This document shows positions 20,720 to 31,928 of a stretch of DNA of 64,000 nucleotides, in pieces. The stretch is from Curtobacterium sp. MCBA15_012 (GTDB lineage: Bacteria; Actinomycetota; Actinomycetes; Actinomycetales; Microbacteriaceae), in contig NZ_CP126267.1 in NCBI RefSeq assembly GCF_001864935.2, positions 1,426,001 through 1,490,000 of the forward strand. Reading direction: 5' to 3'. Under the pieces are notes generated by a model that was not told where the DNA came from, made no database searches, and was given only the letters and a program-made list of their open reading frames with translations. The position numbers and the translations under genes are program-made. Each line of letters opens with the position of its first letter. The stretch's first letter is position 1.

Positions 20720-22020
20720 AGCGTCCCGAGGGCTTCGACGAGCGTCCGGACCACCCGGACGCCCCGGCCGACGGTGCCGACGCGCCGCGGCAGCGTCGTG
20801 GTCCCCGGATCCCGCGGCGTGCGTCCCGCGCGGTGCCGGCGGACGGCCGGGAGGCGCAGCCCGCTCCCGCGCCGTCGGCCGCGGTCCCCGAGACGGCGGG
20901 TCGACCGCCCGGTGCCGCACCCGACGCCGGGCACGACGAGCAGGCGTCGGCCGACGGCGGGTCGGTGCGGGACCGCGCCGGTGCCGCCGCGGGCGTCGCC
21001 GGCCGCCGGCTCGGCGCCGGGCTGTCCTCGGTCGCCGAACGACTCCGTGGGTACGCTCCCGACGAGGAGCACCGTCCCGCCGGGTCCGGCCGTGCCGAGC
21101 ACGCCGACGACGACCGGGGCGACGGGGGACGCGACCACGTCGCGACCGTCACCGACGTGCTCGACGCGCACCGCGCCTCCCGGCCGTCCGACGACCACGA
21201 GGACCACGCGACCCCGATCGGTGCCGGTGTCCGTGCCGCCGAGACGGCGCGCGAGGCGCGCGTCGCGAAGCGTCGGCGCCGGCTGCTCGAGCGCAACGAG
21301 GTGCGCCGGTTCACCCGGCGCTCCCGGCACCGCCGCGCCGCCTGGACCACGGCGGCCGCGGTCGTCGTGGTCTTCGGCGCCTCGTTGCTCGTCGCGGTCT
21401 ACTCGCCGCTGATGGCGTTGCAGACCATCGAGATCAAGGGGACGAACCGCGTCGACGAGACCGCGCTGCGCCAGGCGCTGTCCGCGCAGCTCGGCACGCC
21501 GCTCGCCCGCCTCGACCTCGGCGAGGTCAAGCGCGAGGTGGCCGGGTTCCCGCTCATCGAGAGCTACGTGACCGAGGAGGTCCCGCCGCACACGCTCGTG
21601 GTGACGGTGACCGAGCGCACGCCCGTCGTCGCGGTGCAGTCCGGCAGCGCGTTCGACCTGGTGGACCCGGCCGGCATCGTCGTGCAGTCGTCGCCCTCGC
21701 GGCCGGACGGGGTGCCGCTCGCCGACGTGTCGCGCGCGAAGCTCGGGTCGCCGGTGTTCCGCACGATGACCGAGGTGGTGCTCGCGCTGCCGTCGGCGGT
21801 GCGGTCGCAGGTGACCGACCTGCGCGCCTCGACGGCCGACGACGTGACGCTCACGCTGCGCGACGGGTCGAACGTCGTGTGGGGGAGCCCGGAGGACTCC
21901 GAGGCGAAGGCGGCGCTGCTCGCCGCGCTCGTCAAGGACCACGAGGGCCGCGCCCCGGGGACGCCGGTCGAGTACGACGTGTCCGCGCCGGACAACGGGA
22001 TCGTCCGCGCGAAGCAGTGA
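20716..22020 (+). CDS. ftsQ: Cell-division protein FtsQ with long N-terminal linker
   Basis: Divisome scaffold that recruits FtsL/FtsB, 434 residues. Residues 1-207 are a cytoplasmic, charged Ala/Pro/Asp-rich region, unusually long for the family. One membrane helix (about 208-230) is followed by the POTRA domain ([20 protein letters not shown]) and the beta domain ([20 protein letters not shown]). GTG 20716 overlaps the murC stop (GTGA). Two perfectly complementary 18-bp copies of the GGAGGCGCG repeat arm lie within the linker-coding DNA (20840-20857 and 21173-21190). The 3' end, including the stop codon, is part of a 34-bp tandem triplication. Confidence 0.92.
   Translation: MKRPEGFDERPDHPDAPADGADAPRQRRGPRIPRRASRAVPADGREAQPAPAPSAAVPETAGRPPGAAPDAGHDEQASADGGSVRDRAGAAAGVAGRRLGAGLSSVAERLRGYAPDEEHRPAGSGRAEHADDDRGDGGRDHVATVTDVLDAHRASRPSDDHEDHATPIGAGVRAAETAREARVAKRRRRLLERNEVRRFTRRSRHRRAAWTTAAAVVVVFGASLLVAVYSPLMALQTIEIKGTNRVDETALRQALSAQLGTPLARLDLGEVKREVAGFPLIESYVTEEVPPHTLVVTVTERTPVVAVQSGSAFDLVDPAGIVVQSSPSRPDGVPLADVSRAKLGSPVFRTMTEVVLALPSAVRSQVTDLRASTADDVTLTLRDGSNVVWGSPEDSEAKAALLAALVKDHEGRAPGTPVEYDVSAPDNGIVRAKQ
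20840..21190. repeat. Inverted GGAGGCGCG arms inside ftsQ
   Basis: CGGACGGCCGGGAGGCGC at 20840-20857 and its exact complement at 21173-21190 flank 315 nt of ftsQ linker-coding sequence. They are translated as DGREA and RASRPS. The arms are a sub-variant of the intergenic palindromes, with CGGCCG in place of CGG. Confidence 0.8.
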
Positions 22021-22094
22021 GCCGGGCGACGGGATCGTCCGCGCGGAGCAGTGAGCCGGGTGACGGGATCGTCCGCGCGGAGCAGTGAGCCGGG
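21997..22094 (+). repeat. 34-bp tandem repeat, three copies, spanning the ftsQ stop codon
   Basis: Units begin at 21997, 22031 and 22065 with GGGATCGTCCGCGCG. The first includes the last codons and the TGA of ftsQ; the others repeat this segment in the spacer with one or two base changes. Thirty-four is not a multiple of three, so the copies are in different frames and the second and third are not translated as FtsQ. Confidence 0.88.
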
Positions 22095-22107
22095 CCGCAC
22101 GGCCCGG
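22090..22107 (+). terminator. Hairpin after ftsQ
   Basis: CCGGGCC (22090-22096) and GGCCCGG (22101-22107) close a GCAC loop about 70 nt after the ftsQ stop. There is no T-tract, so it may only attenuate read-through into ftsZ. Confidence 0.4.
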
Positions 22108-22194
22108 GTGGCGGGGCGTGCGGCGGACCGACCGCGGATGGCTTGTCCGGGTGCCGGAATTGCGGAACCCGAATGACGACACGCGGCGTGGCGG

Positions 22195-22225
22195 GGCGAC
22201 AGGGCTCCCGGGGCACCCGTAGCGT
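22195..22225 (+). promoter_or_regulatory. Candidate ftsZ promoter
   Basis: A TAGCGT hexamer (22220-22225) is a good -10; GCGACA, 18 nt upstream, is a weak -35. The resulting leader of about 70 nt contains CTTCAAGTAGAGGTTGAGGG, which resembles the ftsZ leaders of other actinobacteria. The 284-nt ftsQ-ftsZ spacer thus holds repeats, a hairpin and this promoter. Confidence 0.4.
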
Positions 22226-22304
22226 CGTCGGAGCACCACATCTACCAGCAAGACCCCTGAACTTCAAGTAGAGGTTGAGGGTTTCGACCGGAGGCCCGAC
22301 TGAC

Positions 22305-23468
22305 GTGACCACGAACCACAACTACCTCGCCGTCATCAAGGTCGTCGGCGTCGGCGGCGGCGGCGTGAACGCCGTGAACCGCATGATCGAGCTCGGCCTC
22401 CGCGGCGTCGAGTTCATCGCGATCAACACCGACGCCCAGGCGCTCCTGCTCAGCGACGCCGACGTGAAGCTCGACGTGGGTCGTGAGATCACGCGCGGCC
22501 TCGGTGCCGGCGCGGACCCCGAGGTCGGCCGTCGTGCCGCCGAGGACCACGCCGAGGAGATCGAGGAAGCCCTCGCGGGCGCCGACATGGTCTTCGTCAC
22601 CGCAGGCGAGGGCGGCGGCACCGGTACGGGTGGTGCGCCGGTCGTCGCACGCATCGCGAAGTCGATCGGCGCGCTCACCATCGGCGTCGTCACGAAGCCG
22701 TTCAGCTTCGAGGGCAAGCGTCGCCAGTCCCAGGCCGAGAACGGCGTCGCCGGACTCAAGGACGAGGTCGACACGCTCATCGTCGTCCCGAACGACCGCC
22801 TGCTCGAGATCTCCGACCGCGGCATCTCCATGGTCGAGGCCTTCGCGACCGCCGACCAGGTGCTGCTCGCCGGCGTGCAGGGCATCACCGACCTCATCAC
22901 GACCCCGGGTCTGATCAACCTCGACTTCGCCGACGTCAAGTCGGTCATGCAGGGTGCCGGTTCCGCGCTCATGGGCATCGGTTCGTCCCGCGGGGCCGAC
23001 CGGGCGATCAAGGCCGCCGAGCTCGCCGTGGCCTCGCCGCTGCTCGAGGCCTCGATCGACGGTGCGCACGGTGTGCTGCTCTCGATCCAGGGTGGGTCGA
23101 ACCTCGGCATCTTCGAGATCAACGACGCCGCGCGCCTGGTGCAGGAAGCGGTCCACCCCGAGGCGAACATCATCTTCGGTGCCGTCATCGACGACACCCT
23201 CGGCGACGAGGTCCGCGTGACCGTCATCGCCGCCGGCTTCGACGGCGGCGAGCCGAGCGCACAGCAGAAGGAGCGTCGCTCGAGCTGGGTCGACCCCGAG
23301 GGCGGCTCGTCCGCTCCCGCGTCCAGCGGTGCGACCGGTTCGATCGAGGACACCGCGACCAGCACGCCGTCGTGGGCCTCGCAGCAGCACGAGGCGCCGG
23401 CGCAGCGCGCCGCCGACCCGGCCTTCGACGGCGACGACGAGCTCGACGTCCCCGACTTCCTCAAGTAA
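22305..23468 (+). CDS. ftsZ: Cell-division GTPase FtsZ
   Basis: Tubulin homologue of 387 residues that forms the Z-ring. Conserved GTPase segments are [16 protein letters not shown], the tubulin motif GGGTGTG (103-109) and the T7 loop [12 protein letters not shown] Ser/Ala-rich linker (about 315-375) leads to the conserved C-terminal tail [11 protein letters not shown], which binds SepF and FtsW. GTG 22305 gives the usual actinobacterial N-terminus [22 protein letters not shown] lies 10 nt upstream. It has its own promoter and is followed after 6 nt by ylmE. Confidence 0.98.
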   Translation: MTTNHNYLAVIKVVGVGGGGVNAVNRMIELGLRGVEFIAINTDAQALLLSDADVKLDVGREITRGLGAGADPEVGRRAAEDHAEEIEEALAGADMVFVTAGEGGGTGTGGAPVVARIAKSIGALTIGVVTKPFSFEGKRRQSQAENGVAGLKDEVDTLIVVPNDRLLEISDRGISMVEAFATADQVLLAGVQGITDLITTPGLINLDFADVKSVMQGAGSALMGIGSSRGADRAIKAAELAVASPLLEASIDGAHGVLLSIQGGSNLGIFEINDAARLVQEAVHPEANIIFGAVIDDTLGDEVRVTVIAAGFDGGEPSAQQKERRSSWVDPEGGSSAPASSGATGSIEDTATSTPSWASQQHEAPAQRAADPAFDGDDELDVPDFLK

Positions 23469-23474
23469 GGAACG

Positions 23475-24236
23475 ATGGCAGCCGACACGCGCCTCCCGTC
23501 CGCCTCGTCACCCGACGACGGACGGGAGGCGCGTGCTGCGTCCGGTGGTGACGACGCGCTCGCGACGCGGCTCGCGACGGTGCGCGGCAGCATCGCCGAC
23601 GCGGCACGCGTCGCTGGACGCAGCGTCGACGAGCTGACGCTCGTCGTCGTCACGAAGTACCACCCGGCGTCGCTCGTCCGCGAACTGGCGGCACTCGGCG
23701 TCACCGACGTGGGGGAGAACCGCCACCAGGAGGCGCAGGCGAAGGCCGCGGAGCTCGCCGACCTCGGGCTGACCTGGCACTTCGTCGGCCAGCTCCAGTC
23801 GAAGAAGGCGCGGCAGGTCCGCCGCTACGCCGACGTCGTGCACTCGCTCGACCGGGACTCCGTCGTCGACGCCTTCGCGCCCACCGAGGCCGAGCCCGAC
23901 CCGCGCGTCGTCGAGGGCTTCGTGCAGGTGAACCTCACCGACGACCCGGGCCGTGGCGGCGTGCAGCCCGACGCCGTCGAGGCCATGGTCGAGCGGGTGC
24001 TCGCGACCGGGACCGTCCGCCTGCGCGGTGTGATGGCGGTCGCGCCGCTCGAGGGGTCGCCCCGCGCCGCGTTCGCCCGGCTGCGGACGATCTCGGAGCG
24101 GGTGGCGTCGCTGGCGCCCGGCGCGACCGACATCTCCGCGGGGATGAGCGGTGACCACGCCGAGGCGATCGCCGAGGGCGCGACACACCTGCGGATCGGG
24201 ACCGCAATCACGGGAAACCGACCGGTCGCGCCCTAG
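23475..24236 (+). CDS. ylmE: PLP-homeostasis protein (YggS/YlmE family) with repeat-encoded N-terminus
   Basis: Pyridoxal-phosphate-binding protein of 253 residues in vitamin B6 and amino-acid homeostasis. The PLP lysine is K61 in VVVTKYHP, followed by [26 protein letters not shown] and, near the C-terminus, [25 protein letters not shown]. The first 25 residues are extra compared with the family, which usually has the lysine around position 35. They are encoded by a full GGAGGCGCG palindrome (23486-23535) that stays in frame and reads [24 protein letters not shown] precedes ATG 23475. In many actinobacteria a pgeF/ylmD gene separates ftsZ and ylmE; here there is only a 6-nt gap. Confidence 0.93.
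   Translation: MAADTRLPSASSPDDGREARAASGGDDALATRLATVRGSIADAARVAGRSVDELTLVVVTKYHPASLVRELAALGVTDVGENRHQEAQAKAAELADLGLTWHFVGQLQSKKARQVRRYADVVHSLDRDSVVDAFAPTEAEPDPRVVEGFVQVNLTDDPGRGGVQPDAVEAMVERVLATGTVRLRGVMAVAPLEGSPRAAFARLRTISERVASLAPGATDISAGMSGDHAEAIAEGATHLRIGTAITGNRPVAP
23486..23535. repeat. Palindromic GGAGGCGCG repeat inside the ylmE coding region
   Basis: Arms 23486-23502 (CACGCGCCTCCCGTCCG) and 23519-23535 are exact complements with a 16-nt loop. Arm order is inverted relative to the intergenic copies. The hairpin would begin 12 nt into the ylmE message and may affect its translation. Confidence 0.9.
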
Positions 24237-24279
24237 CCTCGTGGCAGGGCACCCACGAGCAAGCACGACCGGAGGAACC

Positions 24280-24846
24280 ATGGCCAACCCGCTCAAGAAG
24301 ACGATGGTCTACCTCGGCCTCGCCGACGAGGAACTGTACGAGGACGAGCGGCAGGAAGCTCCCGCGCAGCAGCGGCAGCACGCCGCTCCCGCCCCCGCCG
24401 CAGCCCCGTCGGTGGCGCCCGTGCAGGAGACCCCGGCACCCGCGGCCGCTCCGGCAGCGGCACCCGCGGAGCCCAAGACGCACACCCACCAGCGCGGCGC
24501 CCAGGTCACCCCGCTCCGCCGCTCGCACACGACCGCACAGAAGGCGACCCCGGTCCAGGAAATGAACGAGATCCTCACCGTCCACCCGCGCGAGTACAAG
24601 GACGCCCAGTCCATCGCCGAGAGCTTCCGCGACGGGATCCCCGTCATCATCAACCTCTCGCAGATGACCGAGACCGACGCCCGTCGCATGATCGACTTCG
24701 CGTCGGGGCTGTCCCTCGGGCTGTACGGCAAGATCGAGCGCGTGACCAACAAGGTCTTCCTGCTGTCGCCCGCCCACGTCGCGGTGAGCGGCGAGCCGGC
24801 TGAGGTAGAGTCCGACATCGAGGCGTCCTTCTTCGCCCAGTCCTGA
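24280..24846 (+). CDS. sepF: Cell-division protein SepF
   Basis: FtsZ membrane anchor of 188 residues. The N-terminus [20 protein letters not shown] forms the amphipathic membrane-binding helix; a Pro/Ala-rich linker (about 27-65) follows. The SepF domain (about 95-188) contains [18 protein letters not shown] and [23 protein letters not shown] 24280 is preceded by GGAGGAACC. In actinobacteria, which lack FtsA and ZipA, SepF is the main tether of the Z-ring. Confidence 0.96.
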   Translation: MANPLKKTMVYLGLADEELYEDERQEAPAQQRQHAAPAPAAAPSVAPVQETPAPAAAPAAAPAEPKTHTHQRGAQVTPLRRSHTTAQKATPVQEMNEILTVHPREYKDAQSIAESFRDGIPVIINLSQMTETDARRMIDFASGLSLGLYGKIERVTNKVFLLSPAHVAVSGEPAEVESDIEASFFAQS

Positions 24847-24919
24847 GCCGGCCCCCGGTTCACCCGCCCCCGTGCGGCCGTCGGTCTGACGGGCGCACCC
24901 GAGCCGAGCGAGCCCCATC

Positions 24920-25216
24920 GTGTCACTGGTCTTCGGGATCCTGTCCTTCGCCCTCCTCCTCTACTTCTTCGTGATGTGGGGCCGGTTCGCGCTCGACATC
25001 GTGCAGGCGTACAACCGGTCGTGGCGTCCCCGGGGCGGCGTGCTCGTGCTCTCGGAGTTCGTGTACACCGTGACCGACCCGCCGATCCGGGCCGTGCGCA
25101 AGCTCCTCCCGCCGTTGCGGATGGGGCCGGTCGCACTCGACTTCGGGTGGACCATCGTCATGCTCGTCGTGATCATCCTCCGGGTGATCGTCGGCACGCT
25201 CGCCCGGTCGTTCTGA
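24920..25216 (+). CDS. YggT family membrane protein
   Basis: Small integral membrane protein of 98 residues with two hydrophobic segments (about 3-21 and 76-94) and the YggT signature SEFVYTVTDPPIRAVRKLLPPLRMG in the middle. Function is poorly defined; its constant position between sepF and divIVA implies a role in division or envelope maintenance. The start GTG 24920 lies 73 nt after sepF. Confidence 0.92.
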   Translation: MSLVFGILSFALLLYFFVMWGRFALDIVQAYNRSWRPRGGVLVLSEFVYTVTDPPIRAVRKLLPPLRMGPVALDFGWTIVMLVVIILRVIVGTLARSF

Positions 25217-25338
25217 CCGGATCGGTCCCGACACGCGCCACGCCGGGGCCCGGACACCGTTCCGGGCACGGTGTCGGTGTACGGTGGTCGGGATCGAGGC
25301 CCGCTCCGGCAGGCCTCCGCACCACTCGGCACGGCTGG

Positions 25339-25344
25339 TAGGTT
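25339..25344 (+). promoter_or_regulatory. Candidate -10 (TAGGTT) of divIVA
   Basis: TAGGTT preceded by TGG (extended -10 like) lies 54 nt before the divIVA start in a 182-nt spacer. A convincing -35 is not visible. Confidence 0.35.
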
Positions 25345-25398
25345 CGGTCGTGACGCAAGTGGTTCCACACGTTCAGCAGTTCTATCGAGGTGACGGCA

Positions 25399-26091
25399 AT
25401 GGCTTTGACGCCGGAAGACGTAGTCAACAAGCGGTTCCAGCCGACGAAGTTCCGTGAGGGCTACGACCAGGACGAGGTCGACGACTTCCTGGACGAGGTC
25501 GTCGTCGAGCTCCGTCGTCTGACGGCCGAGAACGACGAGCTGCGCCAGCGCCTGCAGTCGGCCGAGTCCGCGCCGAAGCTGGCGAAGGACGAGCAGTCGG
25601 CACCGGCCTCCGCTCCGGAGCCCGAGCCCACCCCGGCCCCCGTCGCCGCAGCACCGGAGCCCGCTCCGGTCGCCGCCGCCGCGCCGGCCTCGTCGACGGT
25701 CCCCGCCGACGAGGACACCGAGGGCACCACGAACCTCCTCACGCTCGCTCGTCGTCTGCACGAGGAGCACGTCCGCGAGGGCGTCGAGAAGCGTGACGCG
25801 CTCATCGCCGAGGGCACCGCGCAGGCCGCCCGCCTGGTCTCCGAGGCCGAGGCGAAGCAGCGCCAGATCATCGCGGACACCGAGAACACCAACCGCCAGC
25901 GCGTGCAGGTGCTCGAGCAGGAGCAGCGCCAGCTCGAGGGCAAGATCGACGAGCTCCGCACGTTCGAGCGCGACTACCGTGCGCAGCTCAAGAGCTACAT
26001 CCAGGGGCAGCTCGCCGAGCTCGACGGTTCGGGCTCCGAGCAGTCCGGCCTCACCCCCGCGCCGGCATCGGCGCAGGGCTTCGGCAACTGA
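25399..26091 (+). CDS. divIVA: Polar growth and division-site protein DivIVA (Wag31)
   Basis: Cytoplasmic coiled-coil protein of 230 residues that marks cell poles and recruits wall synthesis in actinobacteria. The N-terminal lipid-binding DivIVA domain reads LTPEDVVNKRFQPTKFREGY and QDEVDDFLDEVVVELRRL. A Pro/Ala/Glu-rich linker (about 65-110) separates it from the second coiled coil (about 118-205), rich in Glu, Arg and Gln. ATG 25399 follows GAGGTGACGGCA and gives the conserved MALTPEDV start; an ATG 9 nt upstream is in frame but less likely. Confidence 0.96.
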   Translation: MALTPEDVVNKRFQPTKFREGYDQDEVDDFLDEVVVELRRLTAENDELRQRLQSAESAPKLAKDEQSAPASAPEPEPTPAPVAAAPEPAPVAAAAPASSTVPADEDTEGTTNLLTLARRLHEEHVREGVEKRDALIAEGTAQAARLVSEAEAKQRQIIADTENTNRQRVQVLEQEQRQLEGKIDELRTFERDYRAQLKSYIQGQLAELDGSGSEQSGLTPAPASAQGFGN

Positions 26092-26093
26092 CG

Positions 26094-26843
26094 TTGGTCC
26101 GACCAGCACCATCGGCGAAGGTCAGTGTCCGCGCTATCGCGGCACTGGCCTTCGCCGCTGTCGTCGTGGTGGCGCTCGACCAGGGCGTGAAGGCCCTCGT
26201 CGTCGCGAACCTGCCGTACGGCCAGCCCGTCGCCGTCCTCGGTGACGCCCTGCAGTTCTTCTACGTGCGGAACCCCGGCGCCGCGTTCTCGTTCGCGGTC
26301 AACATGACGTGGGTGTTCTCGATCGTGTCGACGGCCGTGGTCGTGGCGATCATCGTCTTCGCGCGGCGCATCCGGTCGATGTGGTGGGCGCTCGTCCTGG
26401 GCATGCTGCTCGGCGGCGCGCTCGGCAACCTGCTCGACCGGCTCTTCCGTGAGCCCGGCTTCGGTCGCGGGCACGTGGTCGACTTCATCTCCACGCCGTG
26501 GATGATGCCGGCGATCTACAACATCGCGGACGCGTTCATCTGCGTCAGCATGGTCGTGTTCGTGCTGCTCGTCGTGTTCGGGGTCAACCTCGACGGGACG
26601 CGCACGCCGTCGGCGAAGCAGCAGCGCGCCGACGCCGCGGCCGCCGCCTCGTCGTCCGACGACGACGTCGAGCGCGTCGCGCACCGCGTCGCGGACGACG
26701 GGACCGCCGCCCGTGACGCAGCCGTCCCGACGACCGCGGCCGACGCTGCGGACGCGGGTCGCGCCTCCCGGCCGGCCGACCGCGCCACGGACCCGCGCGG
26801 GCCGCACGACCTCCGCGACGCGCTCGGACACGACGCGACGTGA
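26094..26843 (+). CDS. lspA: Lipoprotein signal peptidase
   Basis: Signal peptidase II of 249 residues, an integral membrane aspartyl protease that removes the signal peptide of diacylated prolipoproteins. Four membrane helices lie within about residues 11-165. Catalytic aspartates are D115 in GNLLDRLF and D146 in [18 protein letters not shown] is also diagnostic. The C-terminal 75 residues are a charged Ala/Asp-rich extension not needed for the fold, and the DNA there contains an isolated repeat arm (26760-26775) read as RASRPAD. The start is likely TTG 26094, 2 nt after the divIVA stop. Substrates in this window include CtaC and the OpuC solute-binding lipoprotein. Confidence 0.94.
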   Translation: MVRPAPSAKVSVRAIAALAFAAVVVVALDQGVKALVVANLPYGQPVAVLGDALQFFYVRNPGAAFSFAVNMTWVFSIVSTAVVVAIIVFARRIRSMWWALVLGMLLGGALGNLLDRLFREPGFGRGHVVDFISTPWMMPAIYNIADAFICVSMVVFVLLVVFGVNLDGTRTPSAKQQRADAAAAASSSDDDVERVAHRVADDGTAARDAAVPTTAADAADAGRASRPADRATDPRGPHDLRDALGHDAT

Positions 26844-27772
26844 GCGTCGAGTCCCGGTCCCTGCCCGTGCCGGACGGGCTCGCGGGCGAGCGCGTCGACG
26901 CCGCCCTCGCGAAGCTGCTCGGCTTCAGCCGGTCGTTCGCGGCCGACGTCGTCGCCGCGGGCGGCGTCAGCGTCGACGGCGTGACGGTCGGCAAGTCCGA
27001 CCGGCTGCACGCCGACTCCTGGCTCGAGGTGTCGTGGTCGCCCAAGGAGCCGCCGCGGATCGTCCCGGTCGAGGTGCCGGGCATGACGATCGTCCACGAC
27101 GACGAGGACATCGTCGTCGTCGACAAGCCAGTCGGTGTCGCCGCGCACCCGTCGCCCGGGTGGGACGGCCCGACCGTCCCCGGGGGGCTCGCCGCCGCGG
27201 GCTTCACGATCGCGACCTCCGGCGCCGCCGAGCGCGCGGGCATCGTGCACCGGCTCGACGTCGGGACGTCCGGGCTCATGGTCGTCGCGAAGACCGAGAC
27301 CGCGTACACGCACCTGAAGCGGGCGTTCAAGGAGCGGACCGTCGAGAAGGTCTACCACGCGCTCGCGCAGGGGCACCCCGACCCGAGCTCCGGCACGATC
27401 GACGCGCCCATCGGACGGCACCCGTCGAGCGACTGGAAGTTCGCGGTCACCGCGGACGGCAAGCCGAGCGTGACGCACTACGAGACCCTCGAGGCGTTCC
27501 GAGCCGCGTCGCTGCTCGAGGTGCACCTGGAGACCGGGCGCACCCACCAGATCCGCGTGCACATGGCCGCCACCCGTCACCCGCTCGTCGGGGACACCAC
27601 GTACGGCGCCGACCCGGTGCTCGCCGGGGAGCTCGGGCTGACGCGGCAGTGGCTCGACGCGGTCCGGCTCGGCTTCGCGCACCCGCGCACGGGGGAGTGG
27701 GTGTCGTTCGAGGCGTCCTACCCCGAGGACCTGCAGGTCGCGCTCGACCGGATCCGAGCCGCGTCCGCCTGA
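26840..27772 (+). CDS. RluA/RluD family rRNA pseudouridine synthase
   Basis: Isomerises uridine to pseudouridine in large-subunit rRNA; 310 residues. An N-terminal S4 domain (about 12-70) precedes the catalytic domain. The catalytic aspartate is D140 in [24 protein letters not shown] and [11 protein letters not shown] are further family motifs. GTG 26840 overlaps the lspA stop (GTGA). The lspA-rluD pairing is common in many bacteria. The precise uridine target is not deducible. Confidence 0.94.
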   Translation: MSVESRSLPVPDGLAGERVDAALAKLLGFSRSFAADVVAAGGVSVDGVTVGKSDRLHADSWLEVSWSPKEPPRIVPVEVPGMTIVHDDEDIVVVDKPVGVAAHPSPGWDGPTVPGGLAAAGFTIATSGAAERAGIVHRLDVGTSGLMVVAKTETAYTHLKRAFKERTVEKVYHALAQGHPDPSSGTIDAPIGRHPSSDWKFAVTADGKPSVTHYETLEAFRAASLLEVHLETGRTHQIRVHMAATRHPLVGDTTYGADPVLAGELGLTRQWLDAVRLGFAHPRTGEWVSFEASYPEDLQVALDRIRAASA

Positions 27773-27788
27773 CGGCGACCGCCGCCGG

Positions 27789-27833
27789 GCCACGCGCCGC
27801 CGGGCGGGCGGCGCCGGGCGGGCGGCGCGTGGC
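27789..27833 (+). terminator. Hairpin after the rluD-like gene
   Basis: A perfect 13-bp stem, GCCACGCGCCGCC (27789-27801) and its complement (27821-27833), begins 17 nt after the stop codon, with a G+C-rich 19-nt loop. It probably ends the dcw transcript. Confidence 0.55.
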
Positions 27834-27967
27834 AGCGTGGCGGCGCCGCCCTGGCCGAGCGGGCCCGATCCGTCCCACTCGGTGCGTCCGCCCGACGGTC
27901 CGCACCCGCTCGGCGAACACCGCGCGGCGTGTCCTGCGCGTTCGTTCGGTGCCGAGCCAGTCCACGC

Positions 27968-28013
27968 CCGGACGGGAGGCGCGTTGCGGCGCCGCCACGC
28001 GCCTCCCGTCCGG
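27968..28013. repeat. Palindromic GGAGGCGCG repeat, 16-bp stem
   Basis: Arms 27968-27983 and 27998-28013 are exact complements (CCGGACGGGAGGCGCG). The 14-nt centre GCGGCGCCGC can itself pair, extending the stem. Confidence 0.88.
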
Positions 28014-28137
28014 CACCGGGTCGCGTCCACCGTCGGCCCCCGAGCGGGCACGTTCCGTCTCGATCGGCGCCATCAGGCGACGTGTACCGCCCGCTCCGCG
28101 GAACGCGCTCGGCATGTCCTGTCCGCTCGGCAGGGCC

Positions 28138-28163
28138 GGCCCGCTCGGCGAGCCGAGCGGGCC
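28138..28163. terminator. Perfect 12-bp hairpin in the rluD-dnaE spacer
   Basis: GGCCCGCTCGGC and its complement are separated by GA and followed by TTCT. It is attached to the second degenerate repeat copy, so it may belong to that element rather than end a transcript. Confidence 0.4.
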
Positions 28164-28283
28164 TTCTCCGTCACGGTGGCCGGCATCGGGCGACGCGAAC
28201 CGCCCGATCGGCGCAACGCCCGTGGCGTGTCCTGCCCGCTCGCGGGGCGGGCAGCGCCGGACGCCGGTCGGCGCTCGCGTCGG

Positions 28284-28331
28284 ACACGCGCGGGAACGTC
28301 TGCGGTCACGTCGAACACGCGCGGGAACGTC
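28284..28331 (+). repeat. 17-bp direct repeat upstream of dnaE
   Basis: ACACGCGCGGGAACGTC occurs at 28284-28300 and 28315-28331, a 31-nt step of about three helical turns. A TAGGCT hexamer (28344-28349) just downstream is a likely dnaE -10, so the pair is positioned like an operator. Confidence 0.5.
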
Positions 28332-28387
28332 GCCGGTCGCGGTTAGGCTGGTCCCGCCCCGCAGCAGACCGTCGAACCGGAGGTACC

Positions 28388-31921
<3,534 letters not shown>

Positions 31922-31928
31922 GCACGGC

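Larger units (their letters stand above)
27898..28242. repeat. Three degenerate copies of a roughly 45-bp repeat
   Basis: Copies at 27898-27944, 28086-28130 and 28198-28242 share a common pattern ending in GGCGTGTCCTGCCCGCTCG or close variants. A fourth copy lies at 36771-36812. The 615-nt stretch between rluD and dnaE contains these copies, a GGAGGCGCG palindrome, two hairpins and a short direct repeat. I see no supported gene in it. Confidence 0.6.

Noticed and set aside
23486-23535. Terminator between ftsZ and ylmE
   Set aside because: The palindrome lies inside the ylmE coding frame rather than in the 6-nt spacer, so a simple terminator role would cut off ylmE. It is treated as an inserted repeat.
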